Positions 1-6,653 of a stretch of DNA of 8,744 nt are shown piece after piece. The notes beneath the pieces were generated by a model, which saw only the letters and a program-made list of their open reading frames with translations, was not told where the DNA came from and made no database searches. Each line of letters begins with the position of its first letter. Position 1 is the stretch's first letter. Source of the stretch: Clostridiales bacterium (GTDB taxonomy: Bacteria > Bacillota > Clostridia > Christensenellales > Christensenellaceae). The position numbers and the translations under genes were made by a program. The stretch spans positions 1 to 8,744 of the forward strand of contig DOMW01000023.1 of NCBI GenBank assembly GCA_003510345.1, read 5' to 3'.

Positions 1-163
1 CCCCCTTGACGAGAAGCGGCAGCATCATAACTATCCACGGTGGAAAATGTTACCGTTTTAACAAAAGCACAGGGGCGAGTACAAATTCCATATGCTTAAG
101 CACAAGAGTTTGTTGAGCTGCAAATTCTAAACCGTCATAAGCATTAAACACCATTCAAACGCA
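1..163. other. Flank downstream of cimA, no gene recognised
   Basis: This stretch follows the cimA stop codon in the direction of transcription. I see no convincing intrinsic terminator: there is no GC-rich hairpin followed by a T-run on the minus strand. The only repeat noticed is a 7-base inverted pair (ATGCTTA/TAAGCAT) separated by about 39 bases. A plus-strand frame is open from the window edge to a TGA at 114-116, and a 34-codon minus-strand frame lies at 50-154. Neither has enough support to be called a gene. Transcription from the operon may run past position 1. Confidence 0.5.
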
Positions 164-1744
164 TCATTTCCCTGCTTCTTCCACCAGCGTCAGCTTGTAC
201 TCTATGGAATCGGAAAGCGCCATAAAGCTTGCCTCAATAATATCGGTGGAAACGCCCACCGTGCTCCATGTGTTTTCCCCGTCCGTCGATTCGATCAGCA
301 CGCGCACCTTTGCCGCCGTCGTTGCCGAGCTTTCTAAAACGCGCACTTTGTAGTCCGTAAGGCTCACCTCGGAAAGCACGGGGTAAAAACCGCACAGCGC
401 GCCCCTAAGGGCGAGGTCGAGCGCGTGCACCGGGCCGTCGCCCTCCGCGCCCGTGATGCGGCTTTCCGCGCCCACATGCACCTTGACTATAGCGGAAGAC
501 GGATATTCCTGGTTCGTAAGCGGCTGCTCGCCGATGATCTTGAAGTAATCCAGCTTATAGAACGGACGGTATTTGTTCAGCCTGCGGCGAATGAGCAATT
601 CAAAACTTTGTTCCGCCGCTTCATACTGATACCCGTCGAACTCGCGCTGCTTCAGTTCGTTCACGATGCCCGCGACGACCGGCGACTTCGCGTCCACCGA
701 AGCGTCCACCCGCTGTATCTTTTTTAACAGCGTCGCCTTGCCGGAGACCTCGCTCATCAGGTAACGGCGCTCGTTGCCCACCAGATTAGGCGGGATGTGC
801 TCAAAGCTCTCGCGCACTTTCTTCACGCCGTCGATGTGCATACCGCCTTTGTGCGCAAACGCGCTCTTGCCCACATACGGCATGGCGGAGGAAAGGCGGA
901 TGTTGGAAATCTCCGCGATACGCCGCGCCGCCTGTGTGAGCATGTGCATATTCCCCTCCGGGATGCAGCAATACCCGCGCTTTAGCTGCAAATTGCCTAT
1001 CAGCGTGGAAAGGTTGGCGTTGCCGCAGCGTTCGCCATAGCCCACATACGTGCCCTGCACCTGTCTTGCCCCCGCGTCCACCGCGGCCATAGACTGCGCA
1101 ACCGCCAGCCCGGTGTCATTGTGGCAGTGGATGCCAATCTCTGTGCCCGGAAAACGTTCACAGACCATCTTTGTAATAGCATAGACGTCCGCCGGGTAGG
1201 CACCGCCATTCGTGTCACACAGGCAAAGCACATCCGCGCCGCCCGCCTTCGCCGCGTCAAGCGCCGCCACCGCGTATTCGGCGTTGTTAAAATATCCGTC
1301 AAAAAAATGCTCGGCGTCAAACACGACATACTTGCCGTTTTGCTTCATATAGGCGACGGTGTCTTCTATCATCGCCAGGTTTTCTTCCAGCGTCGTATGA
1401 ACGACCTTTTCCACATGCAGATCCCAGCACTTACCAAAGATCGACACGGCAGGCGTGTCCGCTTGCAGCAGGGAATTGACATTCGCATCGTCCTCCGCCC
1501 GTACACCCTTTCGCCGCGTACTGCCGAACGCGCACAGCGTGGCGTGCTTCAGCGGGTTTTGCTTGACGCGCCGGAAAAACTCCAGATCCTTGGGGTTGGA
1601 ACCGGGGTTGCCCGCCTCGATAAACCCGACCCCGAGTTCGTCCAGCGCGTGGGCGATATGCAGTTTATCCTCCACCGAAAAGGCAATGCCTTCGCTCTGC
1701 ATACCGTCGCGCAATGTGGAGTCGAATATTGTAATTGTTTTCAT
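164..1744 (-). CDS. cimA: (R)-citramalate synthase, LeuA-like type
   Basis: This 526-residue protein most likely condenses acetyl-CoA with pyruvate to (R)-citramalate, the first step of threonine-independent isoleucine synthesis in the cytoplasm. It has the HMGL-like TIM barrel of the isopropylmalate synthase family, with the LRDG start motif (residues 11-14), the metal-binding HCHND (206-210), GYGERCGNANL (235-245) and AFAHKGGMH (295-303). A C-terminal LeuA-type regulatory domain (about 390-520) carries GDGPVHALDLALRGAL and STDIIEASFMAL. GSNPKDLEFF and FDAEHFFDGY are, from memory, hallmarks of the long citramalate synthase subfamily (about 520-530 residues) and separate it from the true LeuA just upstream. 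The ATG at 1744 is chosen over an upstream in-frame TTG at 1783 because AAGGAG sits 7 bases before it and the protein then begins directly at the barrel (MKTITIFDSTLRDG). It is the last gene recognised in the operon, 58 bases after leuA. Homocitrate or isopropylmalate synthase activity is a less likely alternative. Confidence 0.85.
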   Translation of the reverse strand: MKTITIFDSTLRDGMQSEGIAFSVEDKLHIAHALDELGVGFIEAGNPGSNPKDLEFFRRVKQNPLKHATLCAFGSTRRKGVRAEDDANVNSLLQADTPAVSIFGKCWDLHVEKVVHTTLEENLAMIEDTVAYMKQNGKYVVFDAEHFFDGYFNNAEYAVAALDAAKAGGADVLCLCDTNGGAYPADVYAITKMVCERFPGTEIGIHCHNDTGLAVAQSMAAVDAGARQVQGTYVGYGERCGNANLSTLIGNLQLKRGYCCIPEGNMHMLTQAARRIAEISNIRLSSAMPYVGKSAFAHKGGMHIDGVKKVRESFEHIPPNLVGNERRYLMSEVSGKATLLKKIQRVDASVDAKSPVVAGIVNELKQREFDGYQYEAAEQSFELLIRRRLNKYRPFYKLDYFKIIGEQPLTNQEYPSSAIVKVHVGAESRITGAEGDGPVHALDLALRGALCGFYPVLSEVSLTDYKVRVLESSATTAAKVRVLIESTDGENTWSTVGVSTDIIEASFMALSDSIEYKLTLVEEAGK

Positions 1745-1751
1745 TTTATGG

Positions 1752-1757
1752 CTCCTT
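1752..1757 (-). promoter_or_regulatory. Ribosome binding site of cimA
   Basis: AAGGAG on the minus strand, 7 bases before the ATG at 1744. It decides the cimA start: the longer in-frame reading from TTG at 1783 has no comparable site at a proper distance and adds 13 residues that the family does not need. Confidence 0.75.
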
Positions 1758-1802
1758 ATACCCTCGAGATCCTTTGCCGCCAATTTCTTGCCAGGTAACC
1801 GC

Positions 1803-3305
1803 CTACGCCATTAGCTTGTTAACACCGTTCAAATAGGCAAGTATAGACGATTCAATGATATCTGTGGAAAGGCCGCGGCCCGTCACCGTTTTGTCGCCCG
1901 CGCTCATCTTCACGACAACCTCGCCCAAAGCGTCCTCACCGTGTGAAACAGCGTTTATTTTGTAGTTTTGCAGCTTCGCCGCAAGGGGCACGATCTTTTC
2001 AATCGCCTGATAGGCCGCGTCCACCGGGCCGTCTCCAAACGCCACCTGCGCCTGCTCCTTGCCGTCCATATCCTCCAGCAAAACACTCGCCGTCGCCCGG
2101 AACGCGTTGCCGCTGTTCACCACAAACTGCTTGAGCTTATAGTGTTCCGCTACCTTAGCCGTCTTGTCCGATACCAGTGCCTCGATGTCGTACTCCGTCA
2201 CTTCCTTTTTCTTGTCGCACAAATCCTTGAACTGCGCGAACGCCGCCTCAAGCTCTTCTTTTTTGAGGTTGTACCCCAGCTCTTTCAAGAAGTCCTCAAA
2301 CGCGTGCTTGCCCGAGTGCTTGCCGAGCACCATCTTGTTTGCGGCGAGGCCGACAGATTCGGGCGTCATGATCTCGTATGTTTCGCGCTTCTCGAGCACA
2401 CCGTGCTGGTGAATACCGCTCTCGTGCGCAAACGCGTTCGCGCCCACAATCGCCTTGTTGGGCGGTATGGACACGCCGATCGTTTTGGAGAGCAGCCGCG
2501 ATGTGCGGTAAATCTGCCGGGTGTCGATATTCGTATCCGCCCCGAACAGGTTCTTGCGCGTTTGAATCGCCATTACGACTTCTTCCAGCGACGCGTTGCC
2601 CGCGCGCTCGCCTATACCGTTTACCGTACATTCCACCTGCGTCGCGCCCTCCGCCACCGAGGCCAGCGAATTTGCCACCGCCATGCCGAGGTCGTTGTGG
2701 CAGTGAACGGATATGTCGATATCCTCTATCCCTTCCACGTTTTTCATTAGGTAGGCGATCAGGCTGCCCATTTCCGCCGGCAGCGCGTAGCCCACCGTAT
2801 CCGGGATATTCACCGTGCTTGCCCCCGCGTCGATCGCCGCTCTTACCGCTTTTGCCAAAAACGGCCTATCGCTCCGAAAAGCGTCCTCTGCCGAAAATTC
2901 AATATCCGGCAGCAGTGTGCGCGCGTAGCTCACCGACTCTTTGATCTGCTCAAGCACCTGCTCTTCGCTCATTTTCAGCTTATACTGCATGTGCAGCGGG
3001 GAGGTCGCGATAAAGATGTGTATCCTGGGCGCGGCCGCCTCCTTCAACGCCTCATAAGACGCGTCGATATCCTTCTTGACCGCGCGGTTGAGAGAGGCGA
3101 CCGAAGCGTTCTTTATTTCCCGCGCGACCATTTGCACGCTTTCAAAATCGCCGGGGGAAGAAATGGCGAACCCCGCCTCGATCACGTCAACCTTCAATAT
3201 TTCCAGTTGCCTTGCTATCGCGATCTTTTCATGGAGGTTCATACTGCACCCGGGCGATTGCTCCCCGTCGCGCAATGTCGTATCAAATATTTTAACCGTT
3301 TTCAT
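1803..3305 (-). CDS. leuA: 2-isopropylmalate synthase
   Basis: LeuA condenses acetyl-CoA with 2-oxoisovalerate to 2-isopropylmalate, the committed step of leucine synthesis. The 500-residue product has the full family layout. The catalytic TIM barrel shows TTLRDGEQSPG (9-19), HCHNDLGMAV (201-210) and NGIGERAGNASLEEVV (229-244). The linker shows AFAHESGIHQHGV (291-303) and the LGKHSGKHAF motif (327-336). The C-terminal allosteric domain (about 390-497) ends in GRGLSTDIIESSILAYLNGVNKL. In this family that domain binds leucine for feedback inhibition, so leucine sensitivity is expected by homology but not shown here. The start is the ATG at 3305 with AAAAGGAG 6 bases upstream. It lies only 21 bases after ilvD and draws on 2-oxoisovalerate made by IlvD, so the two are almost certainly cotranscribed. 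The paralogous citramalate synthase gene follows directly. Confidence 0.95.
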   Translation of the reverse strand: MKTVKIFDTTLRDGEQSPGCSMNLHEKIAIARQLEILKVDVIEAGFAISSPGDFESVQMVAREIKNASVASLNRAVKKDIDASYEALKEAAAPRIHIFIATSPLHMQYKLKMSEEQVLEQIKESVSYARTLLPDIEFSAEDAFRSDRPFLAKAVRAAIDAGASTVNIPDTVGYALPAEMGSLIAYLMKNVEGIEDIDISVHCHNDLGMAVANSLASVAEGATQVECTVNGIGERAGNASLEEVVMAIQTRKNLFGADTNIDTRQIYRTSRLLSKTIGVSIPPNKAIVGANAFAHESGIHQHGVLEKRETYEIMTPESVGLAANKMVLGKHSGKHAFEDFLKELGYNLKKEELEAAFAQFKDLCDKKKEVTEYDIEALVSDKTAKVAEHYKLKQFVVNSGNAFRATASVLLEDMDGKEQAQVAFGDGPVDAAYQAIEKIVPLAAKLQNYKINAVSHGEDALGEVVVKMSAGDKTVTGRGLSTDIIESSILAYLNGVNKLMA

Positions 3306-3326
3306 GTCAGGCTCCTTTTATGTGTT

Positions 3327-4979
3327 CTATTCCAGCACCGCGCCTTTGTCGGCGCTTGTAACCATCCGTGCGTACCGCGCAAGCCAGCCGCCCGTGTTGC
3401 GTTCGGGCGCTTTTGGCCGCGCGCCTGTAAGTCGCCTGTTAAGCTCCTCTTTGGGTACATCGAGCGTCAGCGAGTACCGGTCGATATCGATGCGGATGGT
3501 ATCGCCTTCGCGCACATGCGCGATCAGGCCACCAGCCGCCGCTTCGGGCGAAACATGGCCGATAGCCGCCCCGCGCGACGCGCCGGAAAACCGTCCGTCC
3601 GTAATAAGCGCCACATCTTTATCAAGGCCCATACCGCACAGCGCCGATGTGGGCGCGAGCATTTCGCGCATACCCGGGCCGCCGCGCGGCCCCTCGTAGC
3701 GGATAACCACCACGTCCCCGCGGTTGATTTCCCCCCCCATAATCGCGGCATACGCCTGCTCCTCGCTGTCAAACACGCGGGCCGGGCCGCTGTGCCGCAT
3801 CATTTCGGGCGCTACAGCCGCGCGCTTCACCACACAGCCATTTTCCGCCAGGTTACCAAACAGCACCGCGATGCCGCCTGTTTTGGAATACGGGTCTTCG
3901 ATAGAACGGATACAATCGCCCGTTGCTTTCGCTTTCTTAACCCTGTTTAGTAACATGCCGTCTATTGTTTTATTGTCCCGCAGCAGACCCGCTTTGCTCA
4001 GTTCGGCCATCACCGCCGATACGCCGCCCGCCTCATTAAGCTCTTCAATATAGTGATGTCCGGCAGGCGCAAGATGGCACAGGTTGGGCGTTTTCTCGCT
4101 GACCGCGTTCACGCTCGCAAGGTCGATCGCCACACCGCACTCATGCGCGATCGCGGGCAGGTGCAGCATACTGTTTGTGCTGCATCCGAGCGCCATATCC
4201 ACTGCCAGCGCGTTTAGAAACGCCGTCTCGTTCAGTATATCCCGCGGTTTTATGTCCTGCTCTACCGCGCGCATGATTTGCATACCCGCGCGTTTCGCGA
4301 GGGCAACCCGTGCCGCGTGTACCGCCGGGATCGTACCGTTGCCGGGCAACCCCATACCCAGCGACTCGGTAAGGCAATTCATGGAATTTGCCGTATACAT
4401 GCCCGAGCAGCTGCCGCAGCCAGGGCAGGCGCGCCGTTCATATTCCAGCAGCCCGGCGTCGTCCATGCTGCCGCCCGCGTGCGCGCCCACCGCCTCGAAC
4501 AGGCTGGATAGGCTTGTTTTAACACCGTTCACACGCCCGCTTAGCATCGGCCCGCCCGATATTACAATCGCCGGAATGTTCACACGCGCCGCCGCCATCA
4601 ACATGCCGGGTACGGCCTTGTCGCAATTGGGCACAAGCACCATGCCGTCAAAAGCGTGCGCTTTCACCATGCTTTCCACACTGTCCGCAATGAGCTCGCG
4701 CGAGGGCAGGGAATACCGCATACCCTCGTGCCCCATCGCAATGCCGTCACACACGCCGATGGCCGGGAATTCAAACGGCGTGCCCCCCGCCATGCGGATG
4801 CCGTCCTTTGCCGCCTGCGCCACTTTATCCAGGTGCAGGTGGCCGGGTACGATCTCGCTTTTCGCCGATACCACCGCGATCAGCGGGCGGGAAAGCTCTT
4901 CCTCCGTCATCCCCAGCGCATAGAACAGCGAGCGGTGCGGCGCTCTGTCGATCCCTGTTTTTACATTGTCACTTTTCAT
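3327..4979 (-). CDS. ilvD: Dihydroxy-acid dehydratase
   Basis: IlvD dehydrates 2,3-dihydroxyisovalerate and 2,3-dihydroxy-3-methylvalerate to the 2-oxoacid precursors of valine (and leucine) and of isoleucine. The 550-residue product is full length for the IlvD/Edd family. Visible motifs are SEIVPGHLHLD (41-51), GVCDGIAMGHEGM (75-87), YSLPSRELIADS (89-100), PNCDKAVPGMLMAA (117-130), CPGCGSCSGMYTANSMN (185-201), the YEGPRGGPGMREM region (428-440) and TDGRFSGASRG (460-470). Cys119 and the Cys185/188/191 cluster are the expected iron-sulfur ligands. The PGH at 45-47, where [2Fe-2S]-type enzymes such as the mycobacterial one carry a PCN cysteine, points to the [4Fe-4S] type of E. coli IlvD; this is inference. 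The start is the ATG at 4979 with AGAGAGG shortly upstream. It follows ilvC by 47 bases and precedes leuA by 21. Confidence 0.96.
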   Translation of the reverse strand: MKSDNVKTGIDRAPHRSLFYALGMTEEELSRPLIAVVSAKSEIVPGHLHLDKVAQAAKDGIRMAGGTPFEFPAIGVCDGIAMGHEGMRYSLPSRELIADSVESMVKAHAFDGMVLVPNCDKAVPGMLMAAARVNIPAIVISGGPMLSGRVNGVKTSLSSLFEAVGAHAGGSMDDAGLLEYERRACPGCGSCSGMYTANSMNCLTESLGMGLPGNGTIPAVHAARVALAKRAGMQIMRAVEQDIKPRDILNETAFLNALAVDMALGCSTNSMLHLPAIAHECGVAIDLASVNAVSEKTPNLCHLAPAGHHYIEELNEAGGVSAVMAELSKAGLLRDNKTIDGMLLNRVKKAKATGDCIRSIEDPYSKTGGIAVLFGNLAENGCVVKRAAVAPEMMRHSGPARVFDSEEQAYAAIMGGEINRGDVVVIRYEGPRGGPGMREMLAPTSALCGMGLDKDVALITDGRFSGASRGAAIGHVSPEAAAGGLIAHVREGDTIRIDIDRYSLTLDVPKEELNRRLTGARPKAPERNTGGWLARYARMVTSADKGAVLE

Positions 4980-5026
4980 TGTAAGCCTCTCTTGGCAGCC
5001 CCTTTATAGCAGAATATTTACTGCAA

Positions 5027-6025
5027 TTACTTCTCTTTGTGCCAGCTCATCTTCTCGCGCAGGCGCGCGCCTGTTTTTTCGATCAGATGCTCTTTTTCCA
5101 TATTGCGCGTCGCGATGAAATGCGGGCGCTTCACCTGGTTTTCCAGCATCCAGTTGCGCGCGAACGTGCCGTCCTGTATCTCGCGCAGCACATGCTTCAT
5201 TTCCTTGCGCGTATCTTCGGTGATGATGCGCCGGCCCGTCTCGTAATCGCCGTATTCCGCCGTATCCGAAACAGAGTAGCGCATCCGCGAAAGCCCGCCC
5301 TCAAAGATCATATCCACTATGAGCTTCATTTCGTGGCAGCATTCAAAATATGCCATTTCCGGCGCGTAACCCGCTTCAACCAGCGTGTCGAAGCCCGCCT
5401 TTATCAGCTCTGTCACACCGCCGCACAGCACGGCCTGCTCGCCGAAAAGGTCTGTTTCAGTCTCTTCCCTAAACGTCGTCTCAAAAATGCCCGCGCGCCC
5501 ACCGCCTATACCGCTGGCGTAAGCGAGCGCAAGGTCGTGCGCTTTCCCCGTCGCATCCTGATAAACAGCGATCAAGCACGGGACTCCTTTGCCTTCTTTA
5601 TACTGGCTGCGCACTGTGTGGCCGGGGCCTTTGGGGGCGACCATCCACACGTCCACGTCGCGCGGGGGAACGATCTGCCCGTAATGGATGTTGAACCCGT
5701 GCGCGGACACAAGCGACTTTCCTTCGGTCATATGCGGCTTTATGCTCTCGTCATACAGCTTGCCCTGCTTTTCGTCGTTTACCAGTATCATCACGATATC
5801 TGCGGCTTTCGCGGCGTCCGCCGCCGTCATTACGGCAAGGCCCGCCTGCTCCGCCTTTTTCCACGACTTACTGCCCTCATACAGCCCAATGATGACATGC
5901 GCGCCGCTTTCCTTCAGGTTGAGCGCGTGCGCGTGCCCCTGCGAGCCGTAGCCTATCACCGCCACCTTTTTGTTCTTCAGAAGGGAAAAATCACAATCCT
6001 TGTCATAATACATTTTTACTGCCAT
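5027..6025 (-). CDS. ilvC: Ketol-acid reductoisomerase, class I
   Basis: IlvC isomerises and reduces 2-acetolactate and 2-aceto-2-hydroxybutanoate to the dihydroxy acids used by IlvD, using Mg2+ and NAD(P)H. The 332-residue length marks the short class I enzyme. The N-terminal Rossmann domain shows VAVIGYGSQGHAHALNL (21-37), and AHGFNIHYG (108-116) carries the conserved His. KGPGHTVR (132-139) follows. The all-helical C-terminal domain supplies the metal and substrate residues in TETDLFGEQAVLCGG (189-203), FECCHEMKLIVDMI (227-240) and MRYSVSDTAEYG (248-259). The cofactor loop reads GLYEGSKSW (47-55): both phosphate-contacting serines are present, but the usual Arg is Tyr49, so cofactor preference is uncertain. 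The ATG at 6025 is chosen because AGGAG lies 7 bases before it and the protein then starts with the typical MAVKMYYDKDCD. A longer in-frame reading back to a GTG at 6115 would overlap the end of ilvN and has no family support. Confidence 0.96.
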   Translation of the reverse strand: MAVKMYYDKDCDFSLLKNKKVAVIGYGSQGHAHALNLKESGAHVIIGLYEGSKSWKKAEQAGLAVMTAADAAKAADIVMILVNDEKQGKLYDESIKPHMTEGKSLVSAHGFNIHYGQIVPPRDVDVWMVAPKGPGHTVRSQYKEGKGVPCLIAVYQDATGKAHDLALAYASGIGGGRAGIFETTFREETETDLFGEQAVLCGGVTELIKAGFDTLVEAGYAPEMAYFECCHEMKLIVDMIFEGGLSRMRYSVSDTAEYGDYETGRRIITEDTRKEMKHVLREIQDGTFARNWMLENQVKRPHFIATRNMEKEHLIEKTGARLREKMSWHKEK

Positions 6026-6032
6026 TTTGGTT

Positions 6033-6040
6033 CTCCTCTC
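6033..6040 (-). promoter_or_regulatory. Ribosome binding site of ilvC
   Basis: GAGAGGAG on the minus strand ends 7 bases before the ATG at 6025. It fixes the ilvC start at the MAVKMYY reading and rules against the 30-residue longer in-frame version. Confidence 0.8.
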
Positions 6041-6084
6041 ATTTTGCTTATTCATTATAAACTGAATAGTTAAATAATAGTTTG

Positions 6085-6107
6085 AATCACATCGCTTGTG
6101 TGTGATT
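6085..6107 (-). repeat. Hairpin in the ilvN-ilvC gap
   Basis: A perfect 7-base inverted repeat, AATCACA and TGTGATT, with a 9-base loop, lies in the 86-base gap between ilvN and ilvC, the longest gap inside the operon. There is no T-run right after it on the minus strand, so it does not look like a terminator. A stem here could affect mRNA processing or stability, but this is speculation. Confidence 0.4.
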
Positions 6108-6111
6108 AACA

Positions 6112-6612
6112 TCACTTATCGTGTATGGAGCTATCGCCGCGTTCCAGCGCGGTGATGCCCGTACGCGCCATTTCCAATATGCCGTATTCGGAAAGCAATG
6201 CGATCAGCGCCTCATTCTTTTCCGGCGTGCCCGCAAGCTCCACCACCAGCGTCTTCTTGCTGATATCCACAATTTTAGTGCGGAAGATATCGCACAGCTC
6301 TATAATGCCCGCGCGTTTGCTCGCGTCCGCCGCCACCTTCACAAGCACCAGCTCCTTGTAGACGGAACTTCTGGAGCGGATGCCCTTTACCTTCACCACA
6401 TCGATCAGCTTGTTGAGCTGCTTTTTTATCTGCTCCAAAATCTGCTCGTCGCCCACAAGCTCGATGGTGATGCGCGAGCTTTCCGGGTCGTCCGTCTCGC
6501 CGACGGAGAGTGAGCGAATGTTGTATCCCCGCTTGGAAAAAAGCCCGGTGACCTTATTGAGCACACCCGATGTGTTTTTGACCAAGACCGATAACACGTA
6601 CCTTCTTATCAT
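6112..6612 (-). CDS. ilvN: Acetolactate synthase small (regulatory) subunit
   Basis: This is the regulatory subunit of acetohydroxyacid synthase. It activates the large subunit and in this family confers feedback inhibition by valine. The 166-residue length matches the IlvN/IlvH family. An N-terminal ACT domain (about 4-75) holds the signature VKNTSGVLNKVTGLFSKRGY (11-30) followed by NIRSLSVGETDD; in E. coli IlvH the corresponding loop forms the valine site. The C-terminal domain (about 84-158) has ELVLVKVAAD and the LVVELAGTPEK segment typical of the second domain. The start is the ATG at 6612 with GAGGG 8 bases before it. It lies 41 bases after ilvB, its obligate partner. The symbol ilvH would be equally usual for such a subunit. 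Confidence 0.95.
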   Translation of the reverse strand: MIRRYVLSVLVKNTSGVLNKVTGLFSKRGYNIRSLSVGETDDPESSRITIELVGDEQILEQIKKQLNKLIDVVKVKGIRSRSSVYKELVLVKVAADASKRAGIIELCDIFRTKIVDISKKTLVVELAGTPEKNEALIALLSEYGILEMARTGITALERGDSSIHDK

Positions 6613-6653
6613 ACCGTAATCCCTCTCTTATACCGTTCCCAATTCAATTAGTA

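Noticed and set aside
3..116. Plus-strand frame open from the window edge to TGA at 114-116, possible C-terminus of a convergent gene
   Set aside because: It has only about 37 codons with no motif I can recognise. It could be real but cannot be supported without the sequence to the left.
50..154. 34-codon minus-strand frame downstream of cimA
   Set aside because: It has no ribosome binding site and no recognisable similarity, and its length is within chance expectation.
6026..6115. 30-residue N-terminal extension of ilvC from GTG 6115
   Set aside because: It overlaps the ilvN stop, and the ATG at 6025 has a proper ribosome site and gives the normal family N-terminus.
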